Below are positions 16,037 through 24,798 of a stretch of DNA of 64,000 nt, one piece after another. Origin of the DNA: Rhabdochlamydiaceae bacterium (GTDB lineage Bacteria; Chlamydiota; Chlamydiia; Chlamydiales; Rhabdochlamydiaceae); assembly GCA_019752555.1 (NCBI GenBank), contig JAIELY010000010.1, positions 124,001-188,000 of the forward strand, given 5' to 3'. Positions within the stretch are counted from its first letter, which is position 1, and every line of letters starts with the position of its first letter. The notes beneath the pieces are model-generated. The model made no database searches. It was given only the letters and a program-made list of their open reading frames with translations, and was not told where the DNA came from. The translations under genes were made by a program, and so were the position numbers.

Positions 16037-16195
16037 ATGAATCTATTAAAGAGCGTTCTTTGCATATTGGCGCTTAGCTGTTTAGCGAGCTGCTATCAGA
16101 TCCATTCGGATGATGATTTGCGGACGATTCCGGTGACGAACAATCCCAATATCGTCCCTCAAAATAATTCGCGGATGCCTGTAGCTACTCATTGA
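16037..16195 (+). CDS. Small lipoprotein (52 aa)
   Basis: An ATG at 16037, 7 nt after GAGGA, opens a 52-codon frame with a classic lipoprotein signal: MNLLKSVLCILALSCLASCY, where LASC is the lipobox and Cys19 would be lipidated. The mature part (about 34 aa) is polar with Asp, Asn and Pro. It lies 62 bp upstream of pdhA. No family is recognised; the small size recalls entericidin-like or other tiny outer-membrane lipoproteins, but that is only size similarity. The residual gap 15928-16036 holds nothing else evident. Confidence 0.75.
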   Translation: MNLLKSVLCILALSCLASCYQIHSDDDLRTIPVTNNPNIVPQNNSRMPVATH

Positions 16196-16257
16196 TCGAT
16201 ATCAAAATTTGCGTTATCCTATATTTAATGCGTTAGCCACCAAATGAGCGTGCTCGG

Positions 16258-17304
16258 ATGAAAAGACAAACACCTATTAAGTATCATTTTTTCGAAGCGG
16301 ACACATCAGCTGTGATCGCGCGCGTCGGCAGAGATAAGTTGATACAATGCCTAAAAGCGATGCTCCAGATTCGCAATTTCGAAATCCGCGCTGAGGCGGC
16401 TTATCTTCAGGGGAAAATTGGTGGGTTTTTCCACTCCTACATGGGGCAAGAGGCTGTTCAAACAGCAGCTGTTGCCGCAATGGGTGTCGATCAATGGTGG
16501 GCAACCTCGTACCGGTGTCATGCCTTGGCATTGCTCCTCGGATGTACCGTTAATGAGCTCATGGCTGAGTTGTTTGGAAAAGCAACTGGCAATGCTTTGG
16601 GACGCGGCGGATCGATGCACTTTTTCACAGAACGGCTGCTCGGTGGATTTGGAATTGTCGGTGGACAAGTTCCGATTGCAACCGGCGCTGGGTTTACGAT
16701 TAAGTATCAAAAGAATGTGCCAGCACTTCAAGGCAAGAAGAACTGCGATGTGGCAGTTTGCTTTTTGGGGGATGGAGCTGTAGCTCAAGGCGCTTTTCAT
16801 GAATCTCTTAATATTGCAGCTCTTTGGGATCTTCCTTGTGTTTATGTCATTGAGAATAATCAATGGGGAATGGGAACTCATGTTGGCCGAGCGATCTCTG
16901 TTGAGCCGATTGCGGAAAAAAAAGCGTCTAGTTTTGGAATGCAGGGCTATACATTTGATGGGATGGATTTTTTCAACTGCTACGCCGGTTTTGAGCATGT
17001 CTTCAACGAGGTTAAAAAAACTTCCCGTCCGGTGCTCGTAGAAGTGGTTACCGAACGTTTCCGGGGGCATTCGATCTCTGATCCAGGATTATACCGCACG
17101 AAGGAACATGTCCAAGGATGCATGGAGCGTGACCCATTGGTCATTATGCTCAAGACATTAGCCAATGCAGGTATTGTCACAGAAGAGCAGTATCAAGAGA
17201 TGGATAAAGAGCAAAAGGAGCTCGCCGTGGCATCGCTTAAATTCGCTGAAGATAGCCCTTGGCCAGATCCAATGTCTCTTGAAGAAGATGTATTTGCCCC
17301 ATAA
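16258..17304 (+). CDS. pdhA: Pyruvate dehydrogenase E1 component, alpha subunit
   Basis: Thiamine-diphosphate-dependent decarboxylase subunit of the pyruvate dehydrogenase complex, forming a heterotetramer with PdhB. The 348-aa length is typical of E1 alpha. The ThDP/Mg motif GDGAVAQGAFHESLNIAALW ends with VIENNQW near residue 195; RGGSMHFF and the phosphorylation-loop equivalent FRGHSISDPGLYRTKEHV are also present. It is the first of three genes (pdhA-pdhB-pdhC) with short gaps of 20 and 16 bp. The same cluster lies near lpxD and ompH in Chlamydia, as it does here. Confidence 0.97.
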   Translation: MKRQTPIKYHFFEADTSAVIARVGRDKLIQCLKAMLQIRNFEIRAEAAYLQGKIGGFFHSYMGQEAVQTAAVAAMGVDQWWATSYRCHALALLLGCTVNELMAELFGKATGNALGRGGSMHFFTERLLGGFGIVGGQVPIATGAGFTIKYQKNVPALQGKKNCDVAVCFLGDGAVAQGAFHESLNIAALWDLPCVYVIENNQWGMGTHVGRAISVEPIAEKKASSFGMQGYTFDGMDFFNCYAGFEHVFNEVKKTSRPVLVEVVTERFRGHSISDPGLYRTKEHVQGCMERDPLVIMLKTLANAGIVTEEQYQEMDKEQKELAVASLKFAEDSPWPDPMSLEEDVFAP

Positions 17305-17324
17305 AGAATTTTAAGGAGAAAGAG

Positions 17325-18305
17325 ATGCCGCAGCAACTGGTTGAAATTCGCGAAGCGATTCGTCAAGCGCTTGATGAAGAGATGCAGCGCGATCCTTCCG
17401 TTTTTATTATGGGGGAAGAGGTTGCAGAGTATAATGGGGCCTACAAAGTCACCAAGGGGATGCTCGATAAATGGGGCCCTATGCGCGTTATCGATACGCC
17501 TATTGCAGAGCTTGGATTTGCAGGGTTAGCGGTGGGTGCTGCGATGACAGGCTTGCGTCCTGTTGTTGAATTCATGAGTTTTAATTTTTCTTTTGTCGCA
17601 ATCGATCAGATCGTCTCGAATGCGATCAAAATGCACTACATGTCGGGAAATCGATTTTCTGTTCCTATTGTCTTTCGAGGTCCCAATGGAGCAGCAGCGC
17701 AGGTCTCTTCCCAACACTCTCATTGCGTTGAAGCCATCTATGGCAATCTTCCAGGATTAATTATTTTAGCTCCTAGCAACGCGTATGATGCTAAAGGGCT
17801 TCTTAAATCGGCTATCCGCAATAATAATCCTGTCCTGTTTTTGGAAAATGAGCTCTCTTATGGAGAGAAAATGGAGATCCCTACCGAGGAGTATCTTGTT
17901 CCGATTGGAAAAGCGAAGATCGTACGCGAAGGTAGGCATGTGACTTTGATTTCCCATAGTCGGATGGTTAATTTATGCAAACAGGCTGCTGATGAAATGG
18001 CAAAGCAAGGCGTTCAGGTCGAGTTGATCGATTTGCGTACGATTAAGCCTTTAGATCTTCAGACGATTATCGGATCAGTTCAAAAAACGCATCGTTGTGT
18101 TCTTGTCGAAGAAGGACATCTCTTTGCGGGCATTTGCGCGGAAGTGGGTTTTACCATTATGGAGCACTGCTTTGATTATCTCGACGCTCCGATCGTCCGT
18201 GTGGCCCAGAGGGAAACCCCGATGCCATATTCCAAAACGCTCGAAAAAGAAACAATGCCTACAAAAGAGCGTATTGTTGGAGCATTAACCCAAGTTCTTT
18301 CTTAA
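17325..18305 (+). CDS. pdhB: Pyruvate dehydrogenase E1 component, beta subunit
   Basis: The 326-aa partner of PdhA, which completes the ThDP sites at the alpha/beta interface. It starts MPQQLVEIREAIRQALDEEM, with conserved IMGEEVAEYNGAYKVTKG, DTPIAELGFAGLAVGAA and FRGPNGAAAQVSSQHSH in the N-terminal domain, and the transketolase C-terminal domain VELIDLRTIKPLDLQTI near residue 230. AAGGAG precedes the ATG. It is in an operon with pdhA (20-bp gap) and pdhC (16-bp gap). Confidence 0.97.
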   Translation: MPQQLVEIREAIRQALDEEMQRDPSVFIMGEEVAEYNGAYKVTKGMLDKWGPMRVIDTPIAELGFAGLAVGAAMTGLRPVVEFMSFNFSFVAIDQIVSNAIKMHYMSGNRFSVPIVFRGPNGAAAQVSSQHSHCVEAIYGNLPGLIILAPSNAYDAKGLLKSAIRNNNPVLFLENELSYGEKMEIPTEEYLVPIGKAKIVREGRHVTLISHSRMVNLCKQAADEMAKQGVQVELIDLRTIKPLDLQTIIGSVQKTHRCVLVEEGHLFAGICAEVGFTIMEHCFDYLDAPIVRVAQRETPMPYSKTLEKETMPTKERIVGALTQVLS

Positions 18306-18321
18306 CGGAGCACAACGACTT

Positions 18322-19620
18322 ATGCCCTTTACTCTGACGATGCCCAAACTCTCTCCCACAATGGAAGAGGGAACGATTACAAAGTGGCGCAAACAAGCTG
18401 GCGACTTCGTTAAGGCAGGAGATGTTCTTTTAGAGGTCGCAACAGATAAAGCGACAGTCGAGCATAGCGCTTTAGATCCTGGTTTCTTGCGGAAGATTTT
18501 GGTGCAGGAAGGGGAGATGGCAATCGTCAATCAAGCGATTGCGATTTTCACTGAAAGCAAAGACGAAAGTATCGAGGGTTACAAGCCAGAAGGAGAACTT
18601 CCTAAGAGTGCACAAGCTTCCGAAGAGGCGCCGAAGGTCTCTCAAGAATCTCCTGCTGCAGCGCCAAAAGCGCAGCTCGGATCAGGACTTCAACAGCCCG
18701 CTTTTGTTCCTGAGCCGCCTTTAGAACATTATGCATTCAAATATCCGACGCAAAGTCTTGATGAGCGTCTTTTTGTCTCTCCTGTTGCGCGCCGTTTGGC
18801 TCGTGAGCGGGGAATCGATCTTTCAACCATTAAGGGCACAGGACCGCATGGAAGAATCTTAGAAAGGGATTTACCGCTTGGCCAACCTGCTGCAGCTGTC
18901 ACATTTGGAAGAAGGGAATTGCCTAAAGATGTCCCTGGAAGTTATGAAGAAGTGCCCTTAAGCCACATCCGGAAAGTGATCGCGCAGCGTTTACAGGAAT
19001 CCAAGACATTTATTCCCCATTTTTATGAAACGCAAGAGATCCAAGCTGAGCGATTAGTTCAGGTCCGCGATGAGCTTTCAGCTTCTGGTCTCAAACTCAC
19101 GTATAACGACTTTGTGATGCGTGCGTGTGCTCTTAGTTTAAGAGAGCATCCAAACGTAAACAGCGGTTTTAACTCGGTCACGCAGTCGATCATCCGCTTT
19201 AAAACAATTGATATTTCAGTAGCTGTCAGTCTTGAATCCGGTCTTATTACACCTATTTTAAGACATGCTGATTTTAAAAATCTCGGTCAAATTTCTGCAG
19301 AGGTTAAACAGTTGGCTCTTCGTGCGCGCGACGGCAAATTAGCCCGCGAGGAATACACGGGAGGGTCTTTTACCGTTTCTAATATCGGAATGTATGGAAT
19401 CTCTGAATTCAAGGCGATCATTAATCCTCCTCAAGCTGCGATCTTAGCTGTTGGCGGAATCCTTGATCAACCCATCGTTAAAGAAGGACAGGTTGTGCCT
19501 GGAAAAGTCATGAAAGTCACACTTTCAGCAGACCACCGCGTGCTCGATGGGACGGATATTGCTAAGTTCCTAAGGACGCTGCAGAAGTACTTGGAGAATC
19601 CTTCGCTTCTTTTGATATAG
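18322..19620 (+). CDS. pdhC: Pyruvate dehydrogenase E2 (dihydrolipoamide acetyltransferase)
   Basis: Core acetyltransferase of the pyruvate dehydrogenase complex, 432 aa. It has one lipoyl domain (residues 1-78) with the lipoylated Lys in EVATDKATVEH, an Ala/Pro-rich linker, a peripheral-subunit-binding domain at about 150-185 (SPVARRLARERGIDLSTIKG), and the catalytic domain from about 210 ending with SADHRVLDGTD (the HxxxDG motif). The gene for E3 (lipoamide dehydrogenase) is not in this window. The 3' end overlaps the convergent gene at 19562 by 59 bp. Confidence 0.97.
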   Translation: MPFTLTMPKLSPTMEEGTITKWRKQAGDFVKAGDVLLEVATDKATVEHSALDPGFLRKILVQEGEMAIVNQAIAIFTESKDESIEGYKPEGELPKSAQASEEAPKVSQESPAAAPKAQLGSGLQQPAFVPEPPLEHYAFKYPTQSLDERLFVSPVARRLARERGIDLSTIKGTGPHGRILERDLPLGQPAAAVTFGRRELPKDVPGSYEEVPLSHIRKVIAQRLQESKTFIPHFYETQEIQAERLVQVRDELSASGLKLTYNDFVMRACALSLREHPNVNSGFNSVTQSIIRFKTIDISVAVSLESGLITPILRHADFKNLGQISAEVKQLALRARDGKLAREEYTGGSFTVSNIGMYGISEFKAIINPPQAAILAVGGILDQPIVKEGQVVPGKVMKVTLSADHRVLDGTDIAKFLRTLQKYLENPSLLLI

Positions 19621-20125
19621 TCAAATGATGTTTTAAAGAGATCAGACTTTTGAAGAGGTCCTTGATCTTTTCTACAAGGGCATCTTCAGGTAATGGCGAA
19701 ATGATTTGTTGGTATCTTCTTTTCTGTGAACATTCTGGAGCGCTCTCGGTAGAGGTGCATGTCACAATGGTGCCTGGAATGTCTGGACAACACGTATAGG
19801 TTTGATCTTGAAGCGATTCTTTAGAGACGAGGATGCGCGGATGAAAGAACTCCCCATAACTGAGAAGCTGGGTTAAAAAATAGGTTGAAGGGCAGCGAAA
19901 GAAATCGCTAGTGGACATGTCAGCGGGCAGTAAAAGTGCATAGGCTGGGGTATAAATGAATTTCATGTAAAAAAATGGAGTTCCAGTCCCATCATAAACG
20001 CTACCTGCAAATAGACCTGTTCCAAAAGAAAAGCTTAATTTACCAATGCTGGTTTGATCTAGAATGTGATTAGCTCCTCTATAGATGATTTGAGAAGATG
20101 AGTTTGCTAAATGACTGCATTCAAG
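19562..20125 (-). pseudogene. C-terminal part of an interrupted effector-like gene (after in-frame TAG)
   Basis: The frame directly after the TAG at 20126-20128 stays open for 187 codons to a stop at 19562. There is no start codon until an ATG at 19966, so the first 53 codons can only be read as a continuation of the upstream frame. That stretch contains IIYRGANHILDQTSIGKLSF and FGTGLFAGSVYDGTGTPFFY, which looks protein-like; YRG recalls the R-motif of ADP-ribosyltransferases, but the other motifs are not evident. It ends in a Ser-rich tail. The last 59 bp overlap pdhC. Together with the N-terminal part the gene would encode about 443 residues. Confidence 0.55.
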
Positions 20126-20896
20126 CTAAAATGTCCGATAGATCATCTGCTTATAAGATTCAGCCGCTATGGACATTGAAGTAGTGCGTATCGTGATTGG
20201 AGTAGGCTGGATGCTTTTGATCGTTATCGCTTTGTTCTGTCCGGCTGGAATTGAAAAGTTCCATGTTGGGGAGGGCTCTACATGAGTTCTTTTAAATTCT
20301 ATGACTTTGTCTTTCTTAGCGGGCAACTGAGAGAAGAATTCGAGTTCAATTTTTAATAAGTCACTCAGTTGATCAAAGGAAAATGGATTCCCATCTGGTT
20401 TGAGCTCATCGACTAAGGATGCATTCAATTGGTGGGCTAGTTTAACAACTTCAGCAGACAGATCATCACTATCATTTCGGAAGCAAAGTGTATGCCAACA
20501 GGTTTTTGATTCCAGAATCTCTTGTTTTTCTAGGGTTTTTTCATGAAATTTAAGATCTGCTAACGGACATATTGATTCAGATTTGTAGTCTTCATCAATC
20601 ATGCGATGTAACAAGGCAAGTTCAAGAAGCACACGGGGGATGAAGGTAAGGTGGATCGTTGGATCTACGAGTTGAACTTTTTCTTTTGCGATTTCATATT
20701 TTTTCTGCATCGATGCTGTGGGTGTCTCATGCCCCAAGGGAAGGATTTTTTCCTCAAATAACCGAGTGAATTCTGCATGAGAAATAGTAGAGGGCGTCTG
20801 ATCTGCATTTAACCTGTAAAATAGATAGTCCCCATATCCGGACGAGACGCGCTCGGGGATGATTAAATGGGGGATAGAAGAGGGGTAAGCTGCCAT
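20126..20896 (-). CDS. N-terminal part of an interrupted effector-like gene (ends at in-frame TAG)
   Basis: A 256-aa protein beginning MAAYPSSIPHLIIPERVSSG, soluble, mixed alpha/beta in character, with no signal peptide or membrane helix and no family I recognise. The ATG at 20896 is preferred to an in-frame TTG at 20908. Its stop (TAG at 20126-20128) is followed in the same frame by 187 more open codons, so it is likely the front of a longer gene with a nonsense change. A 200-bp, very AT-rich gap separates it from the divergent 690-aa gene. The Met-Ala-x-Pro-Ser-Ser start matches other effector-like genes in the window. Confidence 0.65.
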   Translation of the reverse strand: MAAYPSSIPHLIIPERVSSGYGDYLFYRLNADQTPSTISHAEFTRLFEEKILPLGHETPTASMQKKYEIAKEKVQLVDPTIHLTFIPRVLLELALLHRMIDEDYKSESICPLADLKFHEKTLEKQEILESKTCWHTLCFRNDSDDLSAEVVKLAHQLNASLVDELKPDGNPFSFDQLSDLLKIELEFFSQLPAKKDKVIEFKRTHVEPSPTWNFSIPAGQNKAITIKSIQPTPITIRTTSMSIAAESYKQMIYRTF

Positions 20897-21049
20897 TTTT
20901 AATTCCAAGATTTATTTTATTTATGTCAATTTTATTATTTTTTAAGATTGTTGTAAATATGTATTTAATTGTTGTTTTAATATGCTGTTGTTTAATTGTT
21001 TACGGTTAAATTATTTCGTTTTTATGTGTTTTTAAGTCTAATTTTAATA

Positions 21050-21077
21050 TTGAATTATTTAAATTTTGTGCTATAAT
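21050..21077 (+). promoter_or_regulatory. Sigma-70-like promoter for the GNAT/NlpC-like gene
   Basis: TTGAAT (21050-21055), a 16-bp spacer and a perfect TATAAT (21072-21077). Transcription would start near 21084, about 25 nt before the ATG at 21109. The surrounding 200-bp intergenic region (20909-21108) is extremely AT-rich and also has to serve the divergent gene. Confidence 0.55.
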
Positions 21078-21108
21078 TTCGCTATATAAATTTAAAAATT
21101 GGTTCTTT

Positions 21109-23181
21109 ATGGCGTCATGTGTGAGTTCTAGTTGGAATGCTAAGTACGAGTTGTATAAAAATGAAATGTTAATTCTGAGATATGGTTCAAATACAACCAA
21201 TTTCGGTGTTAATTATTGCAATTATATTTCTAATTATAATGAATTAAAATCTGATTTGATCCTTAAATATGCTCAGATTCAAGGCCGAGAGAACGATAGT
21301 TCTAGTTTAAGGCTCGTTTCTCAAAGATTTTGTACGCTTAAGCGAAATCATAGGGCATTCAAACAATCGATTGCTCACTTCCCATTATGGCACTCTGGTT
21401 TGCCTATTGAGTCTCGAATTGAAGAGGTTAAAAAAATATATACAGCATTCAAAAGGGCATATTCCTCGCCGATGAGCGATTCGTATTTGCGTTGTTATTA
21501 TGATCTCGCTTTTAAATTAAAATATTTATCTAAGTCTTTGGAAACAAGCGATCCTCGTCTTGCATTTTTAAATCAGCTAAGAGGCAATGTTAAGGAGTTG
21601 CATCGAAGATTATCTCTACCAAATCCTTTAGTGCCGCAGCCCTGTTTTGCAACTAGTAGTAGCGCGCCGTTGAGTTCGAGCCGTTTTAATATCGCTCTAG
21701 TTCCCCCAGATAATTGGGAGCATATTGCACATATCGCTGCTGAATGGAGTTCTTGTGCTCATGAGAAATATCTTACTATTCATGGAGGGAATCCTCCCGT
21801 TTTTCGGACGAATGATCAAGCTAGAAGCGATCCTGGAAGAATGTTTTCAGATTCTAGATCAATATGTGATGCGATTGCTCATCAAACTGGGGTTCCACAG
21901 AAGCAGCGTTTATCGGGTGGAGAGAAGTGGGATCATGTTTTGATTTGTTCTGATGAAGCAGGGACTGTCCAAGCAATGGCTCTTGTGGATTCACAAGGTC
22001 ATAAATTGGCTTATATTGCAACCCATCCGGATAATATTGAGCATGAGATTAATAGAGAGCTTGTATCACGATTTAGGGGAGCTGGGACGCAGATTATTGT
22101 ACACTTAGCAGCTATCTCTCTTAGAAAAAATTTACCTCTTCGAATGACTGCAATTGAAAAATCAATTTCTTTTTATGAAAAACTCCAATTTGAAAAAGAT
22201 CCACAGAATTTAACTGGGGGTGAAGGTTATTTCCATACTTGTCCGATGAAATTAACGGTAAAGAAAATTCGGCAGTGTGCAGCTGAGCGAATCCGTCCCT
22301 TTGATCAGCTGACAGAACTTGCCTCTTCTACTCCTATATCCCCGTCTCGGAAGTTTGATCTTGAAGCTATCTCTAAAATAGAAGACCTTGAGTTCCTTTT
22401 TCCTCCTAGTTCTCTTAATCAAGACGAAAAAATTGCTCTTGCAGTGATATCGGTTGAGAGATTTGGCTTTTGCTCCCCTGGTTATTTTAAAAAGGTCTAT
22501 CGTTTAAACGATCATGAGATTTCTTTTGTCTGCGGTGAAGTGTATCGACGCAAGTTAAAGCGCACTTTGAGAGTGCTCGCTGAGATTCCTGTTTCTGAAG
22601 CGAGGACTTATTCATCAGGCCTTCACGGTGTGGAAACATTGTCTACCCGCTACATAGGCCCCATTGCGCCAAGAAAGATGATTTCAGAAGAATGTCGAGA
22701 TGGGTCAAATGATTTTGAATTGTATGTGAGGAGCTATGCTCAGCTTCGTAAAGCGGGGTTCTTCTCCAGTCAGTTTATCACCGATGTGCAAAGAAGAGAT
22801 GTTAATTGTCTAAAGTATGCGCTTTTAACTTATGAAGAGCCAATCGAAAGACAATTTCAAGTAGAGCTTTCCACAATGCCAAGAGTTTTAGACCCTGCTA
22901 TTTTTAATGATGTTGTGAAACGCTGCTTTGTTCCTATTTTGCCCTCATCTGGTGTTTTGAGAACTGGGGATTTGGCTGTTTATGAGGACGAAATGCAGAC
23001 AGTGCACGCTGGAATTTATCGAGAAACAGCTTCGGAGAAAATGATAGAATCCAAATGGGGATTTCATAAAGCAGATTACGTATTTCAACACTCTGTGTTT
23101 TTCGTTCCAAGTATCTATGGAAATATTGTCAGATTTTATCGTTTGGCAGAACCCTGTCTTACAACCAGCGAACCCGTCTAA
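21109..23181 (+). CDS. Multidomain effector-like protein: GNAT-like plus NlpC/P60-like cysteine hydrolase
   Basis: A 690-aa protein starting MASCVSSSWNAKYELYK, with no signal peptide. Residues 1-190 are helical and unrecognised. Residues about 200-370 look like a GNAT acetyltransferase (VQAMALVDSQGHKLAYIATH followed by EKSISFYEKLQFEKD, the typical final strand-helix). Residues about 560-690 look like an NlpC/P60 papain-like domain: Cys567 in DVNCLKYALL, RTGDLAVYED, His633 in VHAGIY, ESKWGFHKAD and a second His at 661 before VPSIYG. No Shine-Dalgarno. The gene overlaps corA by 23 bp at the 3' end. A role as a secreted host- or peptidoglycan-modifying protein is inference. Confidence 0.75.
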   Translation: MASCVSSSWNAKYELYKNEMLILRYGSNTTNFGVNYCNYISNYNELKSDLILKYAQIQGRENDSSSLRLVSQRFCTLKRNHRAFKQSIAHFPLWHSGLPIESRIEEVKKIYTAFKRAYSSPMSDSYLRCYYDLAFKLKYLSKSLETSDPRLAFLNQLRGNVKELHRRLSLPNPLVPQPCFATSSSAPLSSSRFNIALVPPDNWEHIAHIAAEWSSCAHEKYLTIHGGNPPVFRTNDQARSDPGRMFSDSRSICDAIAHQTGVPQKQRLSGGEKWDHVLICSDEAGTVQAMALVDSQGHKLAYIATHPDNIEHEINRELVSRFRGAGTQIIVHLAAISLRKNLPLRMTAIEKSISFYEKLQFEKDPQNLTGGEGYFHTCPMKLTVKKIRQCAAERIRPFDQLTELASSTPISPSRKFDLEAISKIEDLEFLFPPSSLNQDEKIALAVISVERFGFCSPGYFKKVYRLNDHEISFVCGEVYRRKLKRTLRVLAEIPVSEARTYSSGLHGVETLSTRYIGPIAPRKMISEECRDGSNDFELYVRSYAQLRKAGFFSSQFITDVQRRDVNCLKYALLTYEEPIERQFQVELSTMPRVLDPAIFNDVVKRCFVPILPSSGVLRTGDLAVYEDEMQTVHAGIYRETASEKMIESKWGFHKADYVFQHSVFFVPSIYGNIVRFYRLAEPCLTTSEPV

Positions 23182-24085
23182 AAAAGACAAGTCCTAGAAT
23201 CGAAAAGACAAAGATTGCGGAAATGATCAGCACAAATGCGTGGGTTGTCTGTGCAAACGGCAGATCCACGTTCATCCCATAAACGCTTGCGATCATCGTT
23301 GGGATATTTAAGATGATGGTAAGACCTGTCAGCAGTTTAATTGTCTTGTGTAGGTTGTTGGTAAAAATGATCTGATAGGAGTCTCTTAAACTGCGGATAC
23401 TTTTTAGGGCGATGGCACAGAGGTTTTCTGACTGTTTCACCGCGAGGAGCAAATCTTCTAAGAGTTCTTGGTCTTTTTCGTGGAGGTTGATGTATCTTCC
23501 CGATGTGATCCCCTCTAAAACCGTATGGGTCGGCTCTAGAGTGGAGAGGTATTGATTTAAAATTTCTTCGTGGCGCGTGAGCGTTGTGATCTCGTCGCTC
23601 TCTACATTCACCATTTCCTTTTCTTGTGTCATCACATTGTGCCGTACTCTGCGGATGTGCGACATGAATTCTTGGGTAATTCGGAGCATGAGGTGGATGA
23701 GTAACTTAGATCTTTGAATCGTTGAAAACTTGTTTGTTTTTGTGAGAATATTTCGGATCAAGTTGTTCTTTTGCGGGGAGATCGTAACGAAATAGTGGGG
23801 AGAGAGGATAAAGGTTAATGTCGCTGTGTAAAGTCCAAAGGGGACATCGAGCTCGATAGGGTGGCGGCTGAAGATGAGAAGGTTGCTGCGCACCTTTTCT
23901 ATGCGTGGAATTTCATATTTATCAAGGCTGTTTTGAAGTTCTGTATATTCAAGGCTTAGCAAAGAGCAGATCTGATCGAGATCTGCTGTTGTAGCTTCTT
24001 CGACATGGATCCAGCACCCTTCTTTAGCAGAAGCGAGGCTGACAAAATTTTCTTCTTTTGCTGTTTTAAAATAGTATTCGATCAT
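23159..24085 (-). CDS. CorA family divalent cation transporter
   Basis: Inner-membrane Mg2+/Co2+ channel-type transporter, 308 aa. It has a large N-terminal cytoplasmic domain with long helices, then two C-terminal membrane helices; the signature GMN appears in IASVYGMNVDLPF right after TM1 (about residue 270), and the protein ends with basic residues RRVRWL, as CorA proteins do. It works as a pentamer. The Met at 24085 is preceded by AAGG. The 3' end overlaps the convergent 690-aa gene by 23 bp. Substrate preference cannot be read from the sequence. Confidence 0.93.
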   Translation of the reverse strand: MIEYYFKTAKEENFVSLASAKEGCWIHVEEATTADLDQICSLLSLEYTELQNSLDKYEIPRIEKVRSNLLIFSRHPIELDVPFGLYTATLTFILSPHYFVTISPQKNNLIRNILTKTNKFSTIQRSKLLIHLMLRITQEFMSHIRRVRHNVMTQEKEMVNVESDEITTLTRHEEILNQYLSTLEPTHTVLEGITSGRYINLHEKDQELLEDLLLAVKQSENLCAIALKSIRSLRDSYQIIFTNNLHKTIKLLTGLTIILNIPTMIASVYGMNVDLPFAQTTHAFVLIISAIFVFSILGLVFFRRVRWL

Positions 24086-24164
24086 AAGCCTTGAACCCTT
24101 AAAAGGTGTCCTTAATTCGACTTATGTCAACTATTTAATTTATGTTCAAGCGGATAGGCGGATT

Positions 24165-24734
24165 TTACAAACCAATCGTCTTAAAGAACGCATTTCGATG
24201 TTGATTTTGGAATTTTTCAATGACGGCATAAGGTCTGATGATTGCCTCACCACTTAGCAGCATAGCTTCCCATTGCTGTTTTGCCTTATTTGCACTGATT
24301 TGTGCTTTTTCGCCTTGGCATGTCATTTTATAAAAACACCAACAAGCGACATCTTTAATGGTACGCACCAATCCTTCAATGGAATTGAGCAGGGCAAAGC
24401 CGCGTGCGTGCCAGGGATAAGAAGGGGTGGTGCTATAATGGACAAACCATCTTGAAAATGGGATGTCTGAGGATGCTGTCAAGAAATTATTTTTAGGTTG
24501 TGGTGCGCATTTTTTAGGGGCTCCCTTGATACACGAGCTTAGAGGGGAAACAGCGGGAAGCGAAGGGGGAGGGTAAGATACAGCCGTCAGCTTTGAGCCA
24601 AGAGAAGAAATGCTGGTTAACAGCTTGTTGAAACAGGACGGTTGGGAATGTTTTTTTTGAAAAGCCACAGGAGGCCGATGGCTTCCGTCCGTAACATTTG
24701 GGGCAAAATGAACACGCTTAATTTGTCTTGGCAT
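24165..24734 (-). CDS. Hypothetical protein with an N-terminal RVxF-like motif
   Basis: A 189-aa protein, not recognised. It opens MPRQIKRVHFAPNVTDGSHR: KRVHF fits the eukaryotic protein phosphatase 1 docking consensus ([RK]-[VI]-x-[FW]). A Pro/Ser-rich stretch (residues 45-75) is followed by a more hydrophobic segment with several Cys (DVACWCFYKMTC, about 125-140) and a helical C-terminus. A GGAG about 10 nt upstream supports the ATG at 24734 over an in-frame ATG at 24746. It stands alone between corA and lpxD, all on the minus strand. It could be a secreted host-targeting protein, but the motif is short and may be chance. Confidence 0.65.
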   Translation of the reverse strand: MPRQIKRVHFAPNVTDGSHRPPVAFQKKHSQPSCFNKLLTSISSLGSKLTAVSYPPPSLPAVSPLSSCIKGAPKKCAPQPKNNFLTASSDIPFSRWFVHYSTTPSYPWHARGFALLNSIEGLVRTIKDVACWCFYKMTCQGEKAQISANKAKQQWEAMLLSGEAIIRPYAVIEKFQNQHRNAFFKTIGL

Positions 24735-24798
24735 AACAATCTCCATTTAAAATGAAGTAGTTTTATAACAAAATAAGGTTAATTTTTCAATTTAATGA

